From Vandiemenella viatica (taxonomy: Eukaryota; Arthropoda; Insecta; Orthoptera; Morabidae), in assembly GCA_031002005.1 (NCBI GenBank), contig JARYHS010006964.1, forward strand, positions 3,038,001 through 3,102,000: a stretch of DNA of 64,000 nucleotides, given 5' to 3'. Positions within the stretch are counted from its first letter, which is position 1, and each line of letters starts with the position of its first letter. A model generated the notes under the pieces. The model was not told the origin of the DNA. It made no database searches and saw only the letters and a program-made list of their open reading frames with translations. A program made the position numbers and the translations under genes. Positions 12,050 to 21,942 of this stretch are shown in pieces.

Positions 12050-12258
12050 AAAGAAAATTTTTAGTTTCAGACATTGATCTATAAATTACAAAGAACTTTT
12101 TTAAAACTTATACATGGTAGCGAAACATGAACCTTAAGAATACCTGAAAGAAAGAAAATTGAAGCATCTGAAATGTGGTGCTGCAGAAGAACGATGAAAA
12201 TTAAGTGAAAAGACGAAGTACGAATTGACCGAGTTTTGGGTGAGTAAAGAAGTTTGTG

Positions 12259-12590
12259 CATGGGCGTAGTTACTATGGGGCTAGGCGGTGCAGTGATCCG
12301 GGGCCCCTACGCTCAGGGGGGCCCCAAGCATACCTCTGGGGGCTCCCAAGCGCGGTTGAGAGGGCCCACGAGCCTTCATGGCAAACTGGCGACCTTTTTT
12401 TGGCTCTACAGTTGGCCACTGAGACACATGAAGCCCCCACTAAGGGCCCTCACTGCTCAGGGGGCCCCCATCCTCAGCTCAGGGGGCCCCTACTAGCAAC
12501 ACAAAGCAAAACAAAAGGTACGCCCATCTGGCCTGAGGGCCAAAATAAATTTTTTTCACCGGGGCCCTTGTTGACCTAGCTACGCTACTG
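12259..12590 (-). mobile_element. Short hAT-like MITE, copy B
   Basis: Reverse-complement relative of copy A. It ends GTTGACCTAGCTACGCTACTG-like on the right and begins CATGGGCGTAGTTACTATGG on the left, with the same GGGGCCC-rich interior. Both flanks contain a ttgtgc string, but the alignment is shifted, so the target duplication is uncertain. It lies exactly at the boundary between the LINE remnant on the left and the Tc1-like relic on the right. Open frames through its interior are GC-rich artefacts. Confidence 0.75.
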
Positions 12591-13190
12591 ATTGTGCCTT
12601 CAACAACAACCAACTCAGTCCTGCTGTCGAATCTGATTGCCCCCAAACCATGACACCAGTGGCTGTCCGAAGTAACAGCAGGGTGGGCAGTTTCTCTGCC
12701 ACGTCGTGCATACGTGGTCTTGATTATTGCTTTGCCACAGATATCAAGACTAGTCTCTAAACCCATATGTACGCCACTCACGTGTCCATTTGCATTTTTC
12801 TGTACACCAGGTTAGACCAAGCTGGGTATGAAATCAGCTTAATGGAACACATTGCATAGGCTTCAGAGGGTGTAACCCAGCTTCAAGCAGTTGGTTTACA
12901 ATCGTCCGGGGTGACTCTCTCTGTAACCACTGCTTGGATCTCGCCTGCAGTCACCCACCCACCCAGTTTGGTGGTAATCACGTGCTATTGTCCATCTGTA
13001 TGGACCAGTGCCTGCTCCAGGATTATTAGAGTCTACTTTCATCCACAGTGTAACAAGTCTGTATAGTCCTTCGGGAGATTTCACGATATGCTGCACCAGT
13101 TTCAAACACATAGATCCTCGAACCTCGCTCACAGACATTTGGTGTAGAGGGTCGTCATTCTTCGCCTTAGCATACTGGGTCACAAGAACT
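12591..13190 (-). pseudogene. Tc1-like transposase relic
   Basis: Read on the minus strand from about 13190, pieces in order are DDPLHQMSVSE, a helix-turn-helix region with VTLWMKVDSNNPGAGTGP, a second region with TERVTP and LLEAGL-like residues, then an RTYGF stretch and GVMVWG / FDSRTELVVVEGT, the block that follows the first catalytic D in Tc1 transposases. Several frameshifts and stops break it. The C-terminal third, with the remaining catalytic residues, and both TIRs are missing. Its left edge coincides with MITE copy B. Confidence 0.65.
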
Positions 13191-13630
13191 GCGGGACAAA
13201 AAGTGTCATATTACACAATACTGTTCAGCTGTTATTTAGTAATTTTGGGTTAGTAAATAGCCCCGTAGTTCTCATATTATTACATGCAAAACTTTCCATT
13301 ATTAATTAGTTAATACTCTTGGTATGGTAAAATGTAGGGCGAAATTTCATTTATTTATCAGATCTCCGACAGGGTTTTTGGGTTTTAACATACTACAGTA
13401 TATCTAAGATGGTAATCAGATAAATAATAAGAAGAGTCAGCTTATTAGATACAACGATAAAAAGAAGTAAATATTGTTTATAAGTTGTGGAGGGAATTGC
13501 TAGTAGAAGGTTTGCTTAGCGATTGAAAGTAAACTCAACTTAGAAGGACACATTGGGCATATAGCAAGAAATGTTTCCAAAATCTTTCATTTCCTGGAAG
13601 GGGTGTTGAACCCGAGAGATAAGGGAATAC
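13191..13630. other. No gene recognised
   Basis: AT-rich spacer between the Tc1-like relic and a LINE fragment. I see nothing in it I can name. Confidence 0.5.
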
Positions 13631-14184
13631 CACTGCTGGAAAATGAGGGGGTAGTTTGGGATCGTCATTTTCGGTATGACATACAGAAGGAGCAGCGCGT
13701 GGAGAGAAAAGCAGCTAGATTAGTTTATGGAAATTACAGCAGAAGACAATCAGCAGTTGATATGATAAAGGAGCTGGAATGAGATTTCTTGGAAAATAGA
13801 AGGAAGATTGGTGATGAGTTTGGAGAGATATTGAACAGAAAAATAGGAATAGAAAGACGATCATTGGTACATGGTGGCACTCGATTTCAGGCACAAGGGT
13901 GTGGGAAAATTTCCTGTTGTGGGTAAGAGTGTCTGGGATTGGAACAGTTTACCAATGGAAGTGATGAATAATATGAGAAAATCGCTGATGGAATTTGAAA
14001 TTAAAGATCATATTAAAATTCGTATACATCAGTTTAGATTTTAGGCATCAAAAATAATTGGATTGGAGGAGTTTCTCACTCAAACTGTATGAGATAACAA
14101 AATAAAACAATAAAATAATAATTAGTTATTAGATGATTAAAAAAAAGTGCCACCGAAGCATTTGCTCCATCGCAGTTAATTTTA
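13631..14184 (+). pseudogene. LINE family C, 3' fragment 1 (most decayed)
   Basis: Encodes PLLExxGVVWDRHF, RKAARLVYGNYSRRQSAVDM and, after stops and frameshifts, DFRHKGVG and VWDWNSLPMEVMNN, the C-terminal domain after the reverse transcriptase in CR1/L2-like LINEs. It ends in a version of the family 3' tail (GCCACCGAAGCATTTGCTCC, then GCAGTTAATT). It is clearly homologous to 17547-18090 but more diverged, so it is probably older. Confidence 0.75.
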
Positions 14185-15185
14185 ATGAAATCCAAGTAAC
14201 GTGGCACTTGGATTCTCGGTAATCTTCAGATTTACCGATGCCTTTATATTCGTGCATAACTTGAAAAGAAAATTCTTAGAGGTTCCGTAAGGTTTAGGTG
14301 TGTCGAAGGCACGGTGTAGGCCTACGATGTGAGGTACACAAGCTCTCCCTGTGTAATTTTAACATTAGTAAAGTTTTTATATATATATATATATATAAAT
14401 GTAATTGTATATACTAACATTGAATTTGTAAGTCCCAAGGTCACAGAATGTCAAGATGAATATACGAGATTTTTTGCGAATAAAGAATAGTTGAAAAAAG
14501 TTGCAGAAAAGGTTTGGTCGGTAGAGGACGAGTTGGTTTTTGGAGAGAACATGTATTGAGAGAAGAGATGAAAGAGAAACGATCGATGGAGAAGCCACGA
14601 ATAATCCTATTGGGATTAGTAACAGGAAAATATTAGCCTTAGGGCAGAGAAATAAGGATGATGATAAAGATAATGGAATATGAATTTGTAATTGATAATT
14701 GTTTGTTTAGTGGAAAATAGAAGTTATAAGATAAGTAGAAAGTGTTTTATTTAATATTGAGATTGTAATATAGATATAGACAAAGGAGTTGATTTAAAAT
14801 TCGTGTGGTAAGACTTTGTTAATAGTGATTTGATTTACAGTGTGAGTATCGAAATAAAACCAGCGACGGACAACTAAAATCCCTATGTACTGGTCTGGTG
14901 CTGGAAATGTAAGCAAATATATTATATTTAAAGTATTATAAAGTAACATGCACATATGTTCTAGGTACAAATAAGGAAATATACAAATGGGACGTTACAA
15001 CAACAATTAGATTTTAGGTATCTATGATCATAAGTTTCAATCAGCAGAAATTGAGAGTGTGAAATTCTGACTCTAGAACATTAAGTATCTTTGTTGCAGG
15101 ACGTATCAGCTGTTCACTTGGGACGTGGTTATTTTGCTGTTCAGTTATATTGTGTTTTGCTCTCTAGACGACAGGAGGAGGTGAT
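14185..15185. other. No gene recognised; short (TA)n tract
   Basis: AT-rich sequence. A (TA)n microsatellite lies at about 14378-14396. No coding motif is recognisable. The end of the interval is presumably the 5' leader of the exon-like sequence at 15186. Confidence 0.5.
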
Positions 15186-15221
15186 ATGGAGCCTATGAAT
15201 GCCGTATATATTCTGGAAGAG
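15186..15221 (+). CDS. Lone first-exon-like sequence of a C2H2 zinc-finger gene
   Basis: Encodes MEPMNAVYILEE and stops at GAG|GTAGGT, a good splice donor in phase 0. It closely resembles the first exons of gene A (36328, MDPINVADIKME) and gene B (60531, MEAVYVKEE), which also end in phase 0 at GTATGT and GTAGGT. No second exon is recognisable before the next repeats. It could be the first exon of a third, broken paralogue, an alternative first exon for gene A about 22 kb downstream, or a duplicated orphan exon. Confidence 0.55.
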
Positions 15222-15539
15222 GTAGGTTCACACCTTAAAGTCGCTCAGCACAGCTTAACAGCAGAACACACCTCTCACTTGCCCGCTGTTCAGTTTGGTT
15301 GTGGAGAATTGGGAATCAGCACAGTTTGCTCATTAAACTGTATGAATGGACAATGTAATGTTCACGATTCCTTTAAATAAGTTGTGATTGATCGTCTGAC
15401 AAAATATGAGCAAATTCATTTGCAGAAAATGTAAACGGTATATATTAGTGTTCCATTGTGATAAATCGGTAGGCCAAGCAGAAGAAAGAAACCTCTTATA
15501 CAATGTTGGTGATTTTTTCGGCCCAAGTCCTTAGTTGCT

Positions 15540-16500
15540 ATGATAACTGTTTTGTGGGTTGTTTCTGACTTGCAACTAAACAAAATGCTTTTGATGGCAT
15601 ACGCGTTTCGCCTTTATTCAAGGCATCATCAGTGCCCTAGATAAACATATATACATCTGAGGGCTCTCAGGTGTTCCTTGTATCTGGTCTCAAATTTTCT
15701 AGCTGTTTGTCCTATGTATACAGTGTCACACAGCTGGCATGTTAATTGGTATATTCCAGATTGGTGGTATTTGTCTGTAAATGTATCTCTGTTAAACTGT
15801 TTTTGGATAGTGTTTTTGGTTCTAAATGCTATTTTTATTCCCATTTTTCTGAAGACGTTTGCTATTTTGTGTGTGTTTGTGTTTTGATATGTCATAGTGT
15901 ACCAGTGTTTGTTGTCTTTTTGTGTGATGGATTGTAGTTTTATGTGGTGATCATTGGGTGTTTGATTTATGTTCTTGTTTGTTTGTTTTCTGATTTTTTG
16001 GTTAAGCTTTTCTACTGTGTTACTATTGTATCCGTTGTTCACAGCTATGTGTGTTATGCTGTTTAGTTCCGTGTTATAGTTGTGCTTAGTGAGTGGTATT
16101 TGATTCATCCTGTGTAACATATATCTGAGTGCTGCCTGTTTCTGACTGGAGGGGTGATTGGAGCTTTGGTGGATGATTATGTCAGTGTTGGTGGGTTTCC
16201 TGTATATGCTAAAACTGTGTTTGTTGTCAATCTTTTTGACTGTAATGTCTAGGAAATGTAGTTGGTTGTTTGTTTCTGTCTCCATAGTAAAACTGATATT
16301 TTTATGTATGTTGTTAATGTCTGTGTGAAATTCTTTTATGCGTTCTGGTGGTTCATTTAGGAGACAAATTACATCATCTACATATTTAAGCCAATAAATT
16401 ACATTATATTGTTTACTGGGGACAATGGATTCGAATATTTCATTTTCTATATAAGTTACGAAAAGGAATTTAGATATGACTATTTTAGTACAGATGAAAG
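15540..16500 (-). mobile_element. Penelope-like element fragment (reverse transcriptase C-terminus, GIY-YIG start, terminal repeat)
   Basis: On the minus strand 16480-16286 gives FVTYIENEIFES and the catalytic KYVDDVICLLNEP (motif C). 16285-15660 continues with NNQLHFLDITV, SIYRKPTNTD and HPSSQKQAALRYMLHR, then YQLTCQLCDTVYIGQTARKF, the start of the GIY-YIG endonuclease typical of canonical Penelope elements. The endonuclease breaks off after RYKEHLRALR and runs into a non-homologous CIYVYLGH end, so its catalytic C-terminus is lost. It is truncated at its 5' end. The 3' side continues into a terminal-repeat-like segment with a hammerhead-like motif. Confidence 0.85.
15596..15637 (-). ncRNA. 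Hammerhead-ribozyme-like motif of the Penelope-like element
   Basis: Minus-strand order: GGGCA (stem I, 5' side), CTGATGA core, GCCTT...AAGGC stem II hairpin, GAAA core, CGCG, TA (NUH-like cleavage position), TGCC (stem I, 3' side pairing with GGCA). Hammerhead motifs with very short stem III are known from Penelope terminal repeats. One extra T sits between the CTGATGA core and stem II, which departs from the textbook fold, so self-cleavage is not certain. Confidence 0.55.
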
Positions 16501-16783
16501 AGTGCTATGATTTAAATTATTTGAAATTAAAGCAACTTCAACAAAACAATTTAATTTGCTAATGGTGCAACGAGTGCACGGAAGCAAATTATGCTGTCTA
16601 CATGAAAACGACACTGCCAGATAAAATAAACGATGTATAATTGAGAATTTTTTGATGTATAGTAAATTTAAATGGTTTGTAATATTTTGTCATTTTTAGG
16701 TCATATTTACGCATTTTGACAGTCATATTTTCCTGCATATTTCTCTACTTTTTTTCTTTATTTTTTTTTTTTTGACATAAAGA

Positions 16784-17015
16784 TCCGATTTCAGGCACAA
16801 GGGTGTAGGAAGATTCTCTTTTTTAGTATGGGTGTCAGGGATTGGAGTGAGTTACCAAGAGAAATGATGAATAATTTACTGAAAACTTTGAAAAATTTAA
16901 AGATAAAATTTGTAGAGGGCAAATGTAGGTAGGTGCAGGATAGGGGGAAGATGGGTGTGTAGGGAAATTGCCACCGGAGCCTGTGCTCCATTGCAATTAA
17001 ATTAAATTAAATTAA
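16784..17015 (+). mobile_element. LINE family C, 3' fragment 2 (5'-truncated)
   Basis: Starts abruptly after a T-rich tract in the sequence encoding DFRHKGVGR and continues through SDWSELPREMMNN-like coding to the 3' tail GAAATTGCCACCGGAGCCTG, then CTCCATTGCAATTAAATTAAATT. The TTAAA-type microsatellite end is the 3' signature of the family. Compared with 17547-18090 it is a closely related, more strongly truncated insertion. Confidence 0.85.
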
Positions 17016-17546
17016 AACCATAAGTATAAGGCATCAAACACATGAGAAAAATGCCAGGTACTACTTATTGTTAGCCAGTTACTAGTTGACTAGTGAAAAT
17101 AGGAGTCAAAAGCAATTGGCCACTGAATAGTGGGGAGTGGGGTGTGAACACACTAGCCAAGTTACAGTCAATCTGCAACCAGCCTCTGACTTGTTTAGTT
17201 CATGAGAATCAGACACCACTGTCCATTAGAAGAAATACTTATTCAGTACACCTCCTCAGATAGTAAATCAAACACAGATTATGGGATTCAGTCATTCATC
17301 TAATATATAGTTCAGCAGAGTAGTATAGTGTGACAGCCATATTAGAATGAACAAAGTAAATGAAAGGAGAGTTAACAAAGACAATAGACAACTTTTCAGT
17401 TATTACAGAAAAAGTTTGGTAATTAATATAATTAAGAATATAAAATTAGGAACACAGCGAGGCAGAAAATGAAATGTTACTGTTTGTAGGAAACATGCAT
17501 ACTGACAAACTAGTCAAGGCAAGGATTCAGGAGGAAGCACATGGCC
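17016..17546. other. No gene recognised
   Basis: Intergenic sequence between two family C fragments. No motif is recognised. Confidence 0.5.
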
Positions 17547-18090
17547 TAGCTCAGACCATTGCTCGAATATGGTAGTGTAGTATGGGACCCTCATTTTACG
17601 TATCAAATACAGGAGTTGGAGAGGGTGCAAAAAAGGGCTGCTAGATTTGTTTCTGGAAATTATAGCAGAATGCAATCAGTGACGGATATGATAAAGGAGC
17701 TGGAATGGGATTCATTGCAAGACAGGAGGAGAATGAGGAGGGTCATGGGAGTGTACAGGGCATATACTGGAGATGAGGCATGGAAAGATATTGCAATAGG
17801 TATGAAAAGTAGTGCATGGAAGGGAAAAGATGACCATGACCACAAGCTGGCACTCGATTTCAGGCACAAGGGTGTGGGAAGATTCTCTTTTTTAGGTAAG
17901 GGTGTCAGGGATTGGAATGAGTTACCAAGAGAAATGATGAATAATTTAGCAAAAACTTTGAAAGAATTTAAAGATAAAATTTGTAGAAGGTAAATTTAGG
18001 TAGGTGCAGGATAGGGGAAAGATGGGTGTGTAGGGAAATTGCCACTGAAGCCTGTGCTCCATTGCAATTAAATTAAATTAAATTAAATGG
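17547..18090 (+). mobile_element. LINE family C, 3' fragment 3 (open C-terminal frame)
   Basis: From 17559 a 144-codon open frame encodes LEYGSVVWDPHF, VQKRAARFVSGNYSR, DMIKELEWDSLQDRRR and LGKGVRDWNELPREMMNN, ending KDKICRR, the post-RT C-terminal domain of CR1/L2-like LINEs. A ~90-bp 3' UTR follows and ends CATTGCAATTAAATTAAATT with four TTAAA units. It is 5'-truncated and the best preserved of the three 3' fragments. The frame is unbroken, which suggests a fairly recent insertion, but it is not a host gene. Confidence 0.88.
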
Positions 18091-18369
18091 TAGCTGAGCT
18101 GATAGACTGACTGTCTAACTAAACACTTGGAGAATATAGATGGACTCATAGCAATAACTCACAAGGTATGTTCACTCAGCTGCCAAATGAGTATTGCAGA
18201 CTGTAGAGGAAATTTCTGCTTAGGATGAAAATGATAAGAAAATACTAAAGACCACACTGTCTCCATTCTGATGGAAATAAATACAGTGGTCTACCTCTGC
18301 TATACAGCATTCACACCCCATGGCGTAGACAAGAGCAAATGTAACCTTTTGTTAAAGGGTAGTACACAG
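18091..18369. other. No gene recognised
   Basis: Spacer; nothing recognised. Confidence 0.5.
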
Positions 18370-18680
18370 AATCATAATATTTCTTCCATTCCTGCTGAGA
18401 ACATAAACCAATAGATCAGAAATTTTATAAGATCACTACATCTGTAATTTTGTGTAACAAATATTGCAGCATTTCAGAAATATAGACACCCATTGATTCT
18501 GATTGTAAACCCATAATACAATCATTTATTTGAGAAATATATATTAATGGCCCCAATACACTACCATGTGGTGCTACTGTTTTCGATTTCGCTGTAATTT
18601 TACACAGTTACCCTTTACTGAGGGTATTTAACTTACACAGTAAAGAAAAATCAATTTCATTTTCAACTTTTGGTTAATGC
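18370..18680 (-). pseudogene. Reverse-transcriptase motif B relic of a LINE
   Basis: On the minus strand a VAPHGSVLGPLIYI-like stretch near 18540-18590 resembles the VPQGSVLGPLLF motif of CR1/Jockey-type reverse transcriptases. The surroundings are too decayed to assign to a family. Confidence 0.5.
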
Positions 18681-19146
18681 TATTCTGTTGATCAATGTGT
18701 ATCTCATTAATTTCCAGTGAATCATAAGAACATAAAATGTGACTAACTTCAACTAAAACAATAGGCCAAGATATAAAAGAACGCAATAATCAAACAAGTA
18801 AAAATTGTGTACTTAGTAAGCTTAGATCATTTGCAGCATATTCATATCAGATGACCATAAATAAATACCGACAAAACTAGAAATCACGGTACAGCAGAAA
18901 CAAAATAAATCACATCCAGTGACATTCAAGCCTGTTGTGACTAATAACATAAGGAACTGATTAAAGGCCCATCATACAGAAAAAAATTCTTCGTCTCATG
19001 AAAAGCAGTATAAAGATTTCTACATCAGTGCATTGGAGTGAAAAATTAGTTATAAAAAAACGGTAAGAATCAACAAAATAAAACTTTTCCAAATATCATT
19101 CGCAAGATCTGTAAAGCAATTTGAACATACGGTTTAATTCTAGATG
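18681..19146. other. No gene recognised
   Basis: AT-rich spacer up to the MITE at 19147. Confidence 0.45.
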
Positions 19147-19480
19147 GGGATACCGCTGCCTCGTGACTGTTTACGTGACGTCATGTTCACGTACAGTCAT
19201 CTGCGTAAAATACGTGTTATTACTTGTCGAAGTTAACAGCAGATAATTTATTATTGAAATGCGAGCTTCACCTGAAACATTGAACATCCCGTTGTGTTAC
19301 CGGACATCTGCGGCCGCTTACCAGCGGCCGCCTGCCTCTGATCTACCTTCGGGATATCAGTTTATGTTGATATTGTATAGCTTTAAATTATTGTGACCGA
19401 GCGTAGCGAGGGCACAATACAATAATAAATGATGACTGTACGTGAACGTGACGTCACGTTAACAGTCGCGATACCAGTAG
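19147..19480. mobile_element. MITE with ~40-bp terminal inverted repeats
   Basis: The left arm (about 19160-19201) contains TGACGTCATGTTCACGTACA and TACAGTCATC; the right arm (19431-19472) is its complement, GATGACTGTACGTGAACGTG then ACGTCACGTTAACAGTCGCG. The interior has no coding capacity and includes an inverted pair of GCGGCCGC palindromes (19310-19331) and a GACCGAGCGTAGCGAGGGCA block. No target duplication could be fixed, so the superfamily is open. Confidence 0.7.
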
Positions 19481-19482
19481 GT

Positions 19483-20267
19483 ATGAACTGATGAACACGA
19501 CAAAATAAAGCGTACGGATTCAACTTATACATATGGCACTCAACATTACAACGAAACTTACTCTTGTTTGTAAAGAACAAGGACTGATTTAAAATAGAAC
19601 AACGCCAGTCACATACTGAAAACATGTGTAATCAGCGAACTTTATTTCCGATTGGTAATAACCAATTCGTTTTCCGCAAGACTTAGCAAACACTTTAAAG
19701 ATAGAAACATACCTCCTGCTTACTGTGTATCAAGTTTATTGCCTCCAACCATTTCCTCTCGTCTTTCAACTGAAATATACATCACACCACACACAATTCA
19801 ACTCGCACCACAAATCAGCTGATAATAATTATGAAGCAAAGATACTGCACGCCGAAGAGCAGACATTCGGCTGTACCTTTATGTAAAAAAATAATGTGTG
19901 AATTGAGTCATTCAAATTGAATATCATGTCGATAGTTCGAACATTAATCGTCCGAAAGCTTTTTTTTAAAAAAAATTCCAAAATGTTCACTATTTGACAT
20001 AAATGTAAACTTAATTTCTATATAGTGCGATTCTCCCTTGTTTGAATTCCACCACCAAAGATCTGGGTATATTGACTTCAGTTATCATTTCTGGCGAATG
20101 TATTAATTCTGTTATTGCTGTAGTGTGCTCGTGAAGTTGGTTGTTTATTGTTACATCGAAGTGACAGCAATGAAGAATGTAATTTTCAACAGTCTTTCAG
20201 TGCGCCGGTAGTTTCTTTGAAATCTGAAACACACCCTGTTTGTCCAGCTCCTTTGTTATTGATTTAA
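19483..20267. other. No gene recognised
   Basis: No conserved motif seen. A short minus-strand frame at 19383-19625 overlaps the MITE and looks fortuitous. Confidence 0.45.
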
Positions 20268-20345
20268 TGCCGCGTTTACACTCTCGCGCGAGCTTAGACG
20301 AGGCGAGGCGAGACACCGCGAACGCGAGAGTGTAAACGGTCCTCC
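20268..20345. repeat. GC-rich inverted arm 1 (GTTTACACTCTCGCG family)
   Basis: Begins GCCGCGTTTACACTCTCGCG and ends CGCGAGAGTGTAAAC, so the segment is itself an imperfect palindrome around a GACGAGGCGAGGCGAGAC core. Its complement recurs at 21829-21910 and a third relative is at 23055-23161. It is strongly GC- and CpG-rich compared with the surrounding DNA. Confidence 0.7.
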
Positions 20346-20430
20346 CTCAGACTAAATTATCCGGGTGGCCTAGATCCCGGAGTATGGGGAAGTTCTTACG
20401 TTTATCGTATCTCCTTCCAGTTTAATTGTA

Positions 20431-21787
20431 TTAATGTTTCATTATGGGTGTAGCATAATGGGAGTAGTCAGCTCCATGTTCGTGTGGCGTCTTCGGGTAT
20501 GTCATTCCCGGGGTGGCTGCATTTGCTAAGACTTGCGCCATTAGCAAGGATTGCTGCTGTAGCAGCTGGATGATGACGTTGGTGTTGTCATGTCGGTTGC
20601 AGTCGGCGTGATGAGGCGGATGGTGTGATGCGGACTGCTTCTTCATCGCGGCGCGTCGCTTAGTTCCAGTTACAGCTGGATGTCGGCTGGGCGGATCTGC
20701 AGTAGAAGGTGGCTCCTGCTCGTTGGTGCTTGTTGCTTTCGCGCTGATGCGTAGATTCTGCTTGATAGGGCAGCCGCTGTAGCATGCTGGGTGAGGGCTG
20801 GAACAGTTGTTGCAGGTGGGCGCCCCATCTCGTGGGACGCTGCATTCGGTGACTCTGTGATGTCCGGCACACCTGACACAGCGCTCCTCAGCGGTGCAGT
20901 CACGGGCCAAGTGCCCGTGGCCCTGGCAGCGGAAACACTGCGCCAGAGCTAGTGGAGGTCCTTCTTGAGTTCGAGATGGACCTTCCGTCCGAGCATAGTT
21001 GTGGTGCGTTGCTGCCGTGGTACGCGATCCACAGGTTGGAACGTGTACAGCGGCAGACGCTCCTCGGTGCCAGGGCGTCGCATTTGATGTACTGCAGAGG
21101 TGACGATGCCTCCGCTGGAGAGTTCGGTCGCTACCTCTTCCTCCGGTACATCTGCAGGCAAGCCCCGAACGATCATCTTGGTTGGACGTCTAGGGAACTG
21201 TGGGGTGTGGCGGATACCACGCCCATCCAAATAGGCCGTTAGCGTCGTAACTGTGAAGGATGCTGTGGTAAGAGACGCAACCCATCCTTCACAGGAAAGC
21301 ATAGGATGTAGTCGTTTGCTTCCTGCATGAGTTCACCAGCCAGAATAGTATAACTGCCTTCGTAGAAGGCAGTTATAGGAAGGACTGGTCCTTCTTCTTC
21401 TGGTGGTTCGACGTCTTCGTCTTCATCTTCTGGTGGTTCATTGACGTCTTCTTGTTGGTCAATGGTCATGTCTTCTAGTGGGGACGAGGTGGACGTGCCC
21501 CCAACTGGAGATTCCGTAGTGGCTGGCAACGAAGGCTGCGACGTTGGCGTAAGTTCTTCTTGCGACTTCTCTTCTTGATCCCCATAGAAGCCTCTTCTTA
21601 CTTCGTTGGCAAGCCAGTTTGGGTCTTGAGTTAGTCTTGTTAATCCCTCCACTCGGCGCATCATGTCTGCTATCATCGAGTGCGGGTTCATGGGAGTCCT
21701 CTCGCCATCACTGCGTGGCGGTGAATGGGTCGAGGCTGCTCGCCGCTGTCTCATACCCATGCTGTAGGCGTTTGCAGGGTCGACCAA
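20431..21787 (-). pseudogene. Jockey-type LINE ORF1 (gag-like) without its ORF2
   Basis: On the minus strand three consecutive frames, separated by two frameshifts (near 21240 and 20940), give a Jockey/I-type ORF1. There is an acidic region (EDEDEDVEPPEEEGP), an RRM-like/PRE_C2HC region (FPRRPTKMIVRGLPADVPEE) and three zinc knuckles (CFRCQGHGHLARDC, CVRCAGHHRVTEC, CNNCSSPHPACYSGC). The tail is rich in H, Q and P and stops at 20431. No endonuclease or RT follows; within 90 bp the sequence enters the GC-rich arm. This is unlike ordinary 5'-truncated LINE copies. Base composition is much more GC-rich than its neighbours. Confidence 0.75.
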
Positions 21788-21828
21788 TAAGAAGCGGGCT
21801 CAGATGGCCGAATACGAGCAAGGTTCCA

Positions 21829-21920
21829 GTGTAAACGGTGCACTCGCGTAGTCTCGCCTTGCCTCGTCTAAGCTCGCGAGTGCCGCTCGCCTCAGTGGCG
21901 GTTTCTTGACGCGAGTCAAA
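21829..21920. repeat. GC-rich inverted arm 2
   Basis: Contains CAGTGTAAACGGTGCACTCG and GTCTCGCCTTGCCTCGTCTA, the reverse complement of arm 1, followed by GCTCGCGAGTGCCGCTCGCC. Together with arm 1 it brackets the Jockey-type ORF1. Confidence 0.65.
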
Positions 21921-21942
21921 GGCGCGAGCACATTGTTTACAG

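Larger units (their letters stand above)
7118..12255 (+). mobile_element. Decayed RTE-like LINE (family A), interrupted by nested insertions
   Basis: LINE segments are 7118-7728, 9485-9694, 10041-11441 and about 12050-12255. The first encodes AP-endonuclease (LDVVGFCEIKWK, IIGDWNVIVGKGKEGN, LDYFMVEQRFRNQ). Removing the hAT at 7729-9484 restores the frame DCKAFSRVDIDSDHN exactly. Later segments give ARKPWITEEFIDLMD, NKAVGIVGIPEELL, a damaged FVDLEKAFD-like motif A and a damaged FADDIVLLAE motif C. Stops and frameshifts are frequent. The minus-strand LINE at 40915-42530 is the same family. The nested insertions post-date this copy, so it is among the oldest layers here. Confidence 0.8.

Noticed and set aside
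12254..12781. Several GC-rich frames through MITE copy B
   Set aside because: They follow GGGGCCC blocks of a non-coding MITE and are not conserved with copy A.
20952..21242. Plus-strand 96-codon frame opposite the Jockey ORF1
   Set aside because: The zinc knuckles and RRM-like region on the minus strand explain the coding signal.
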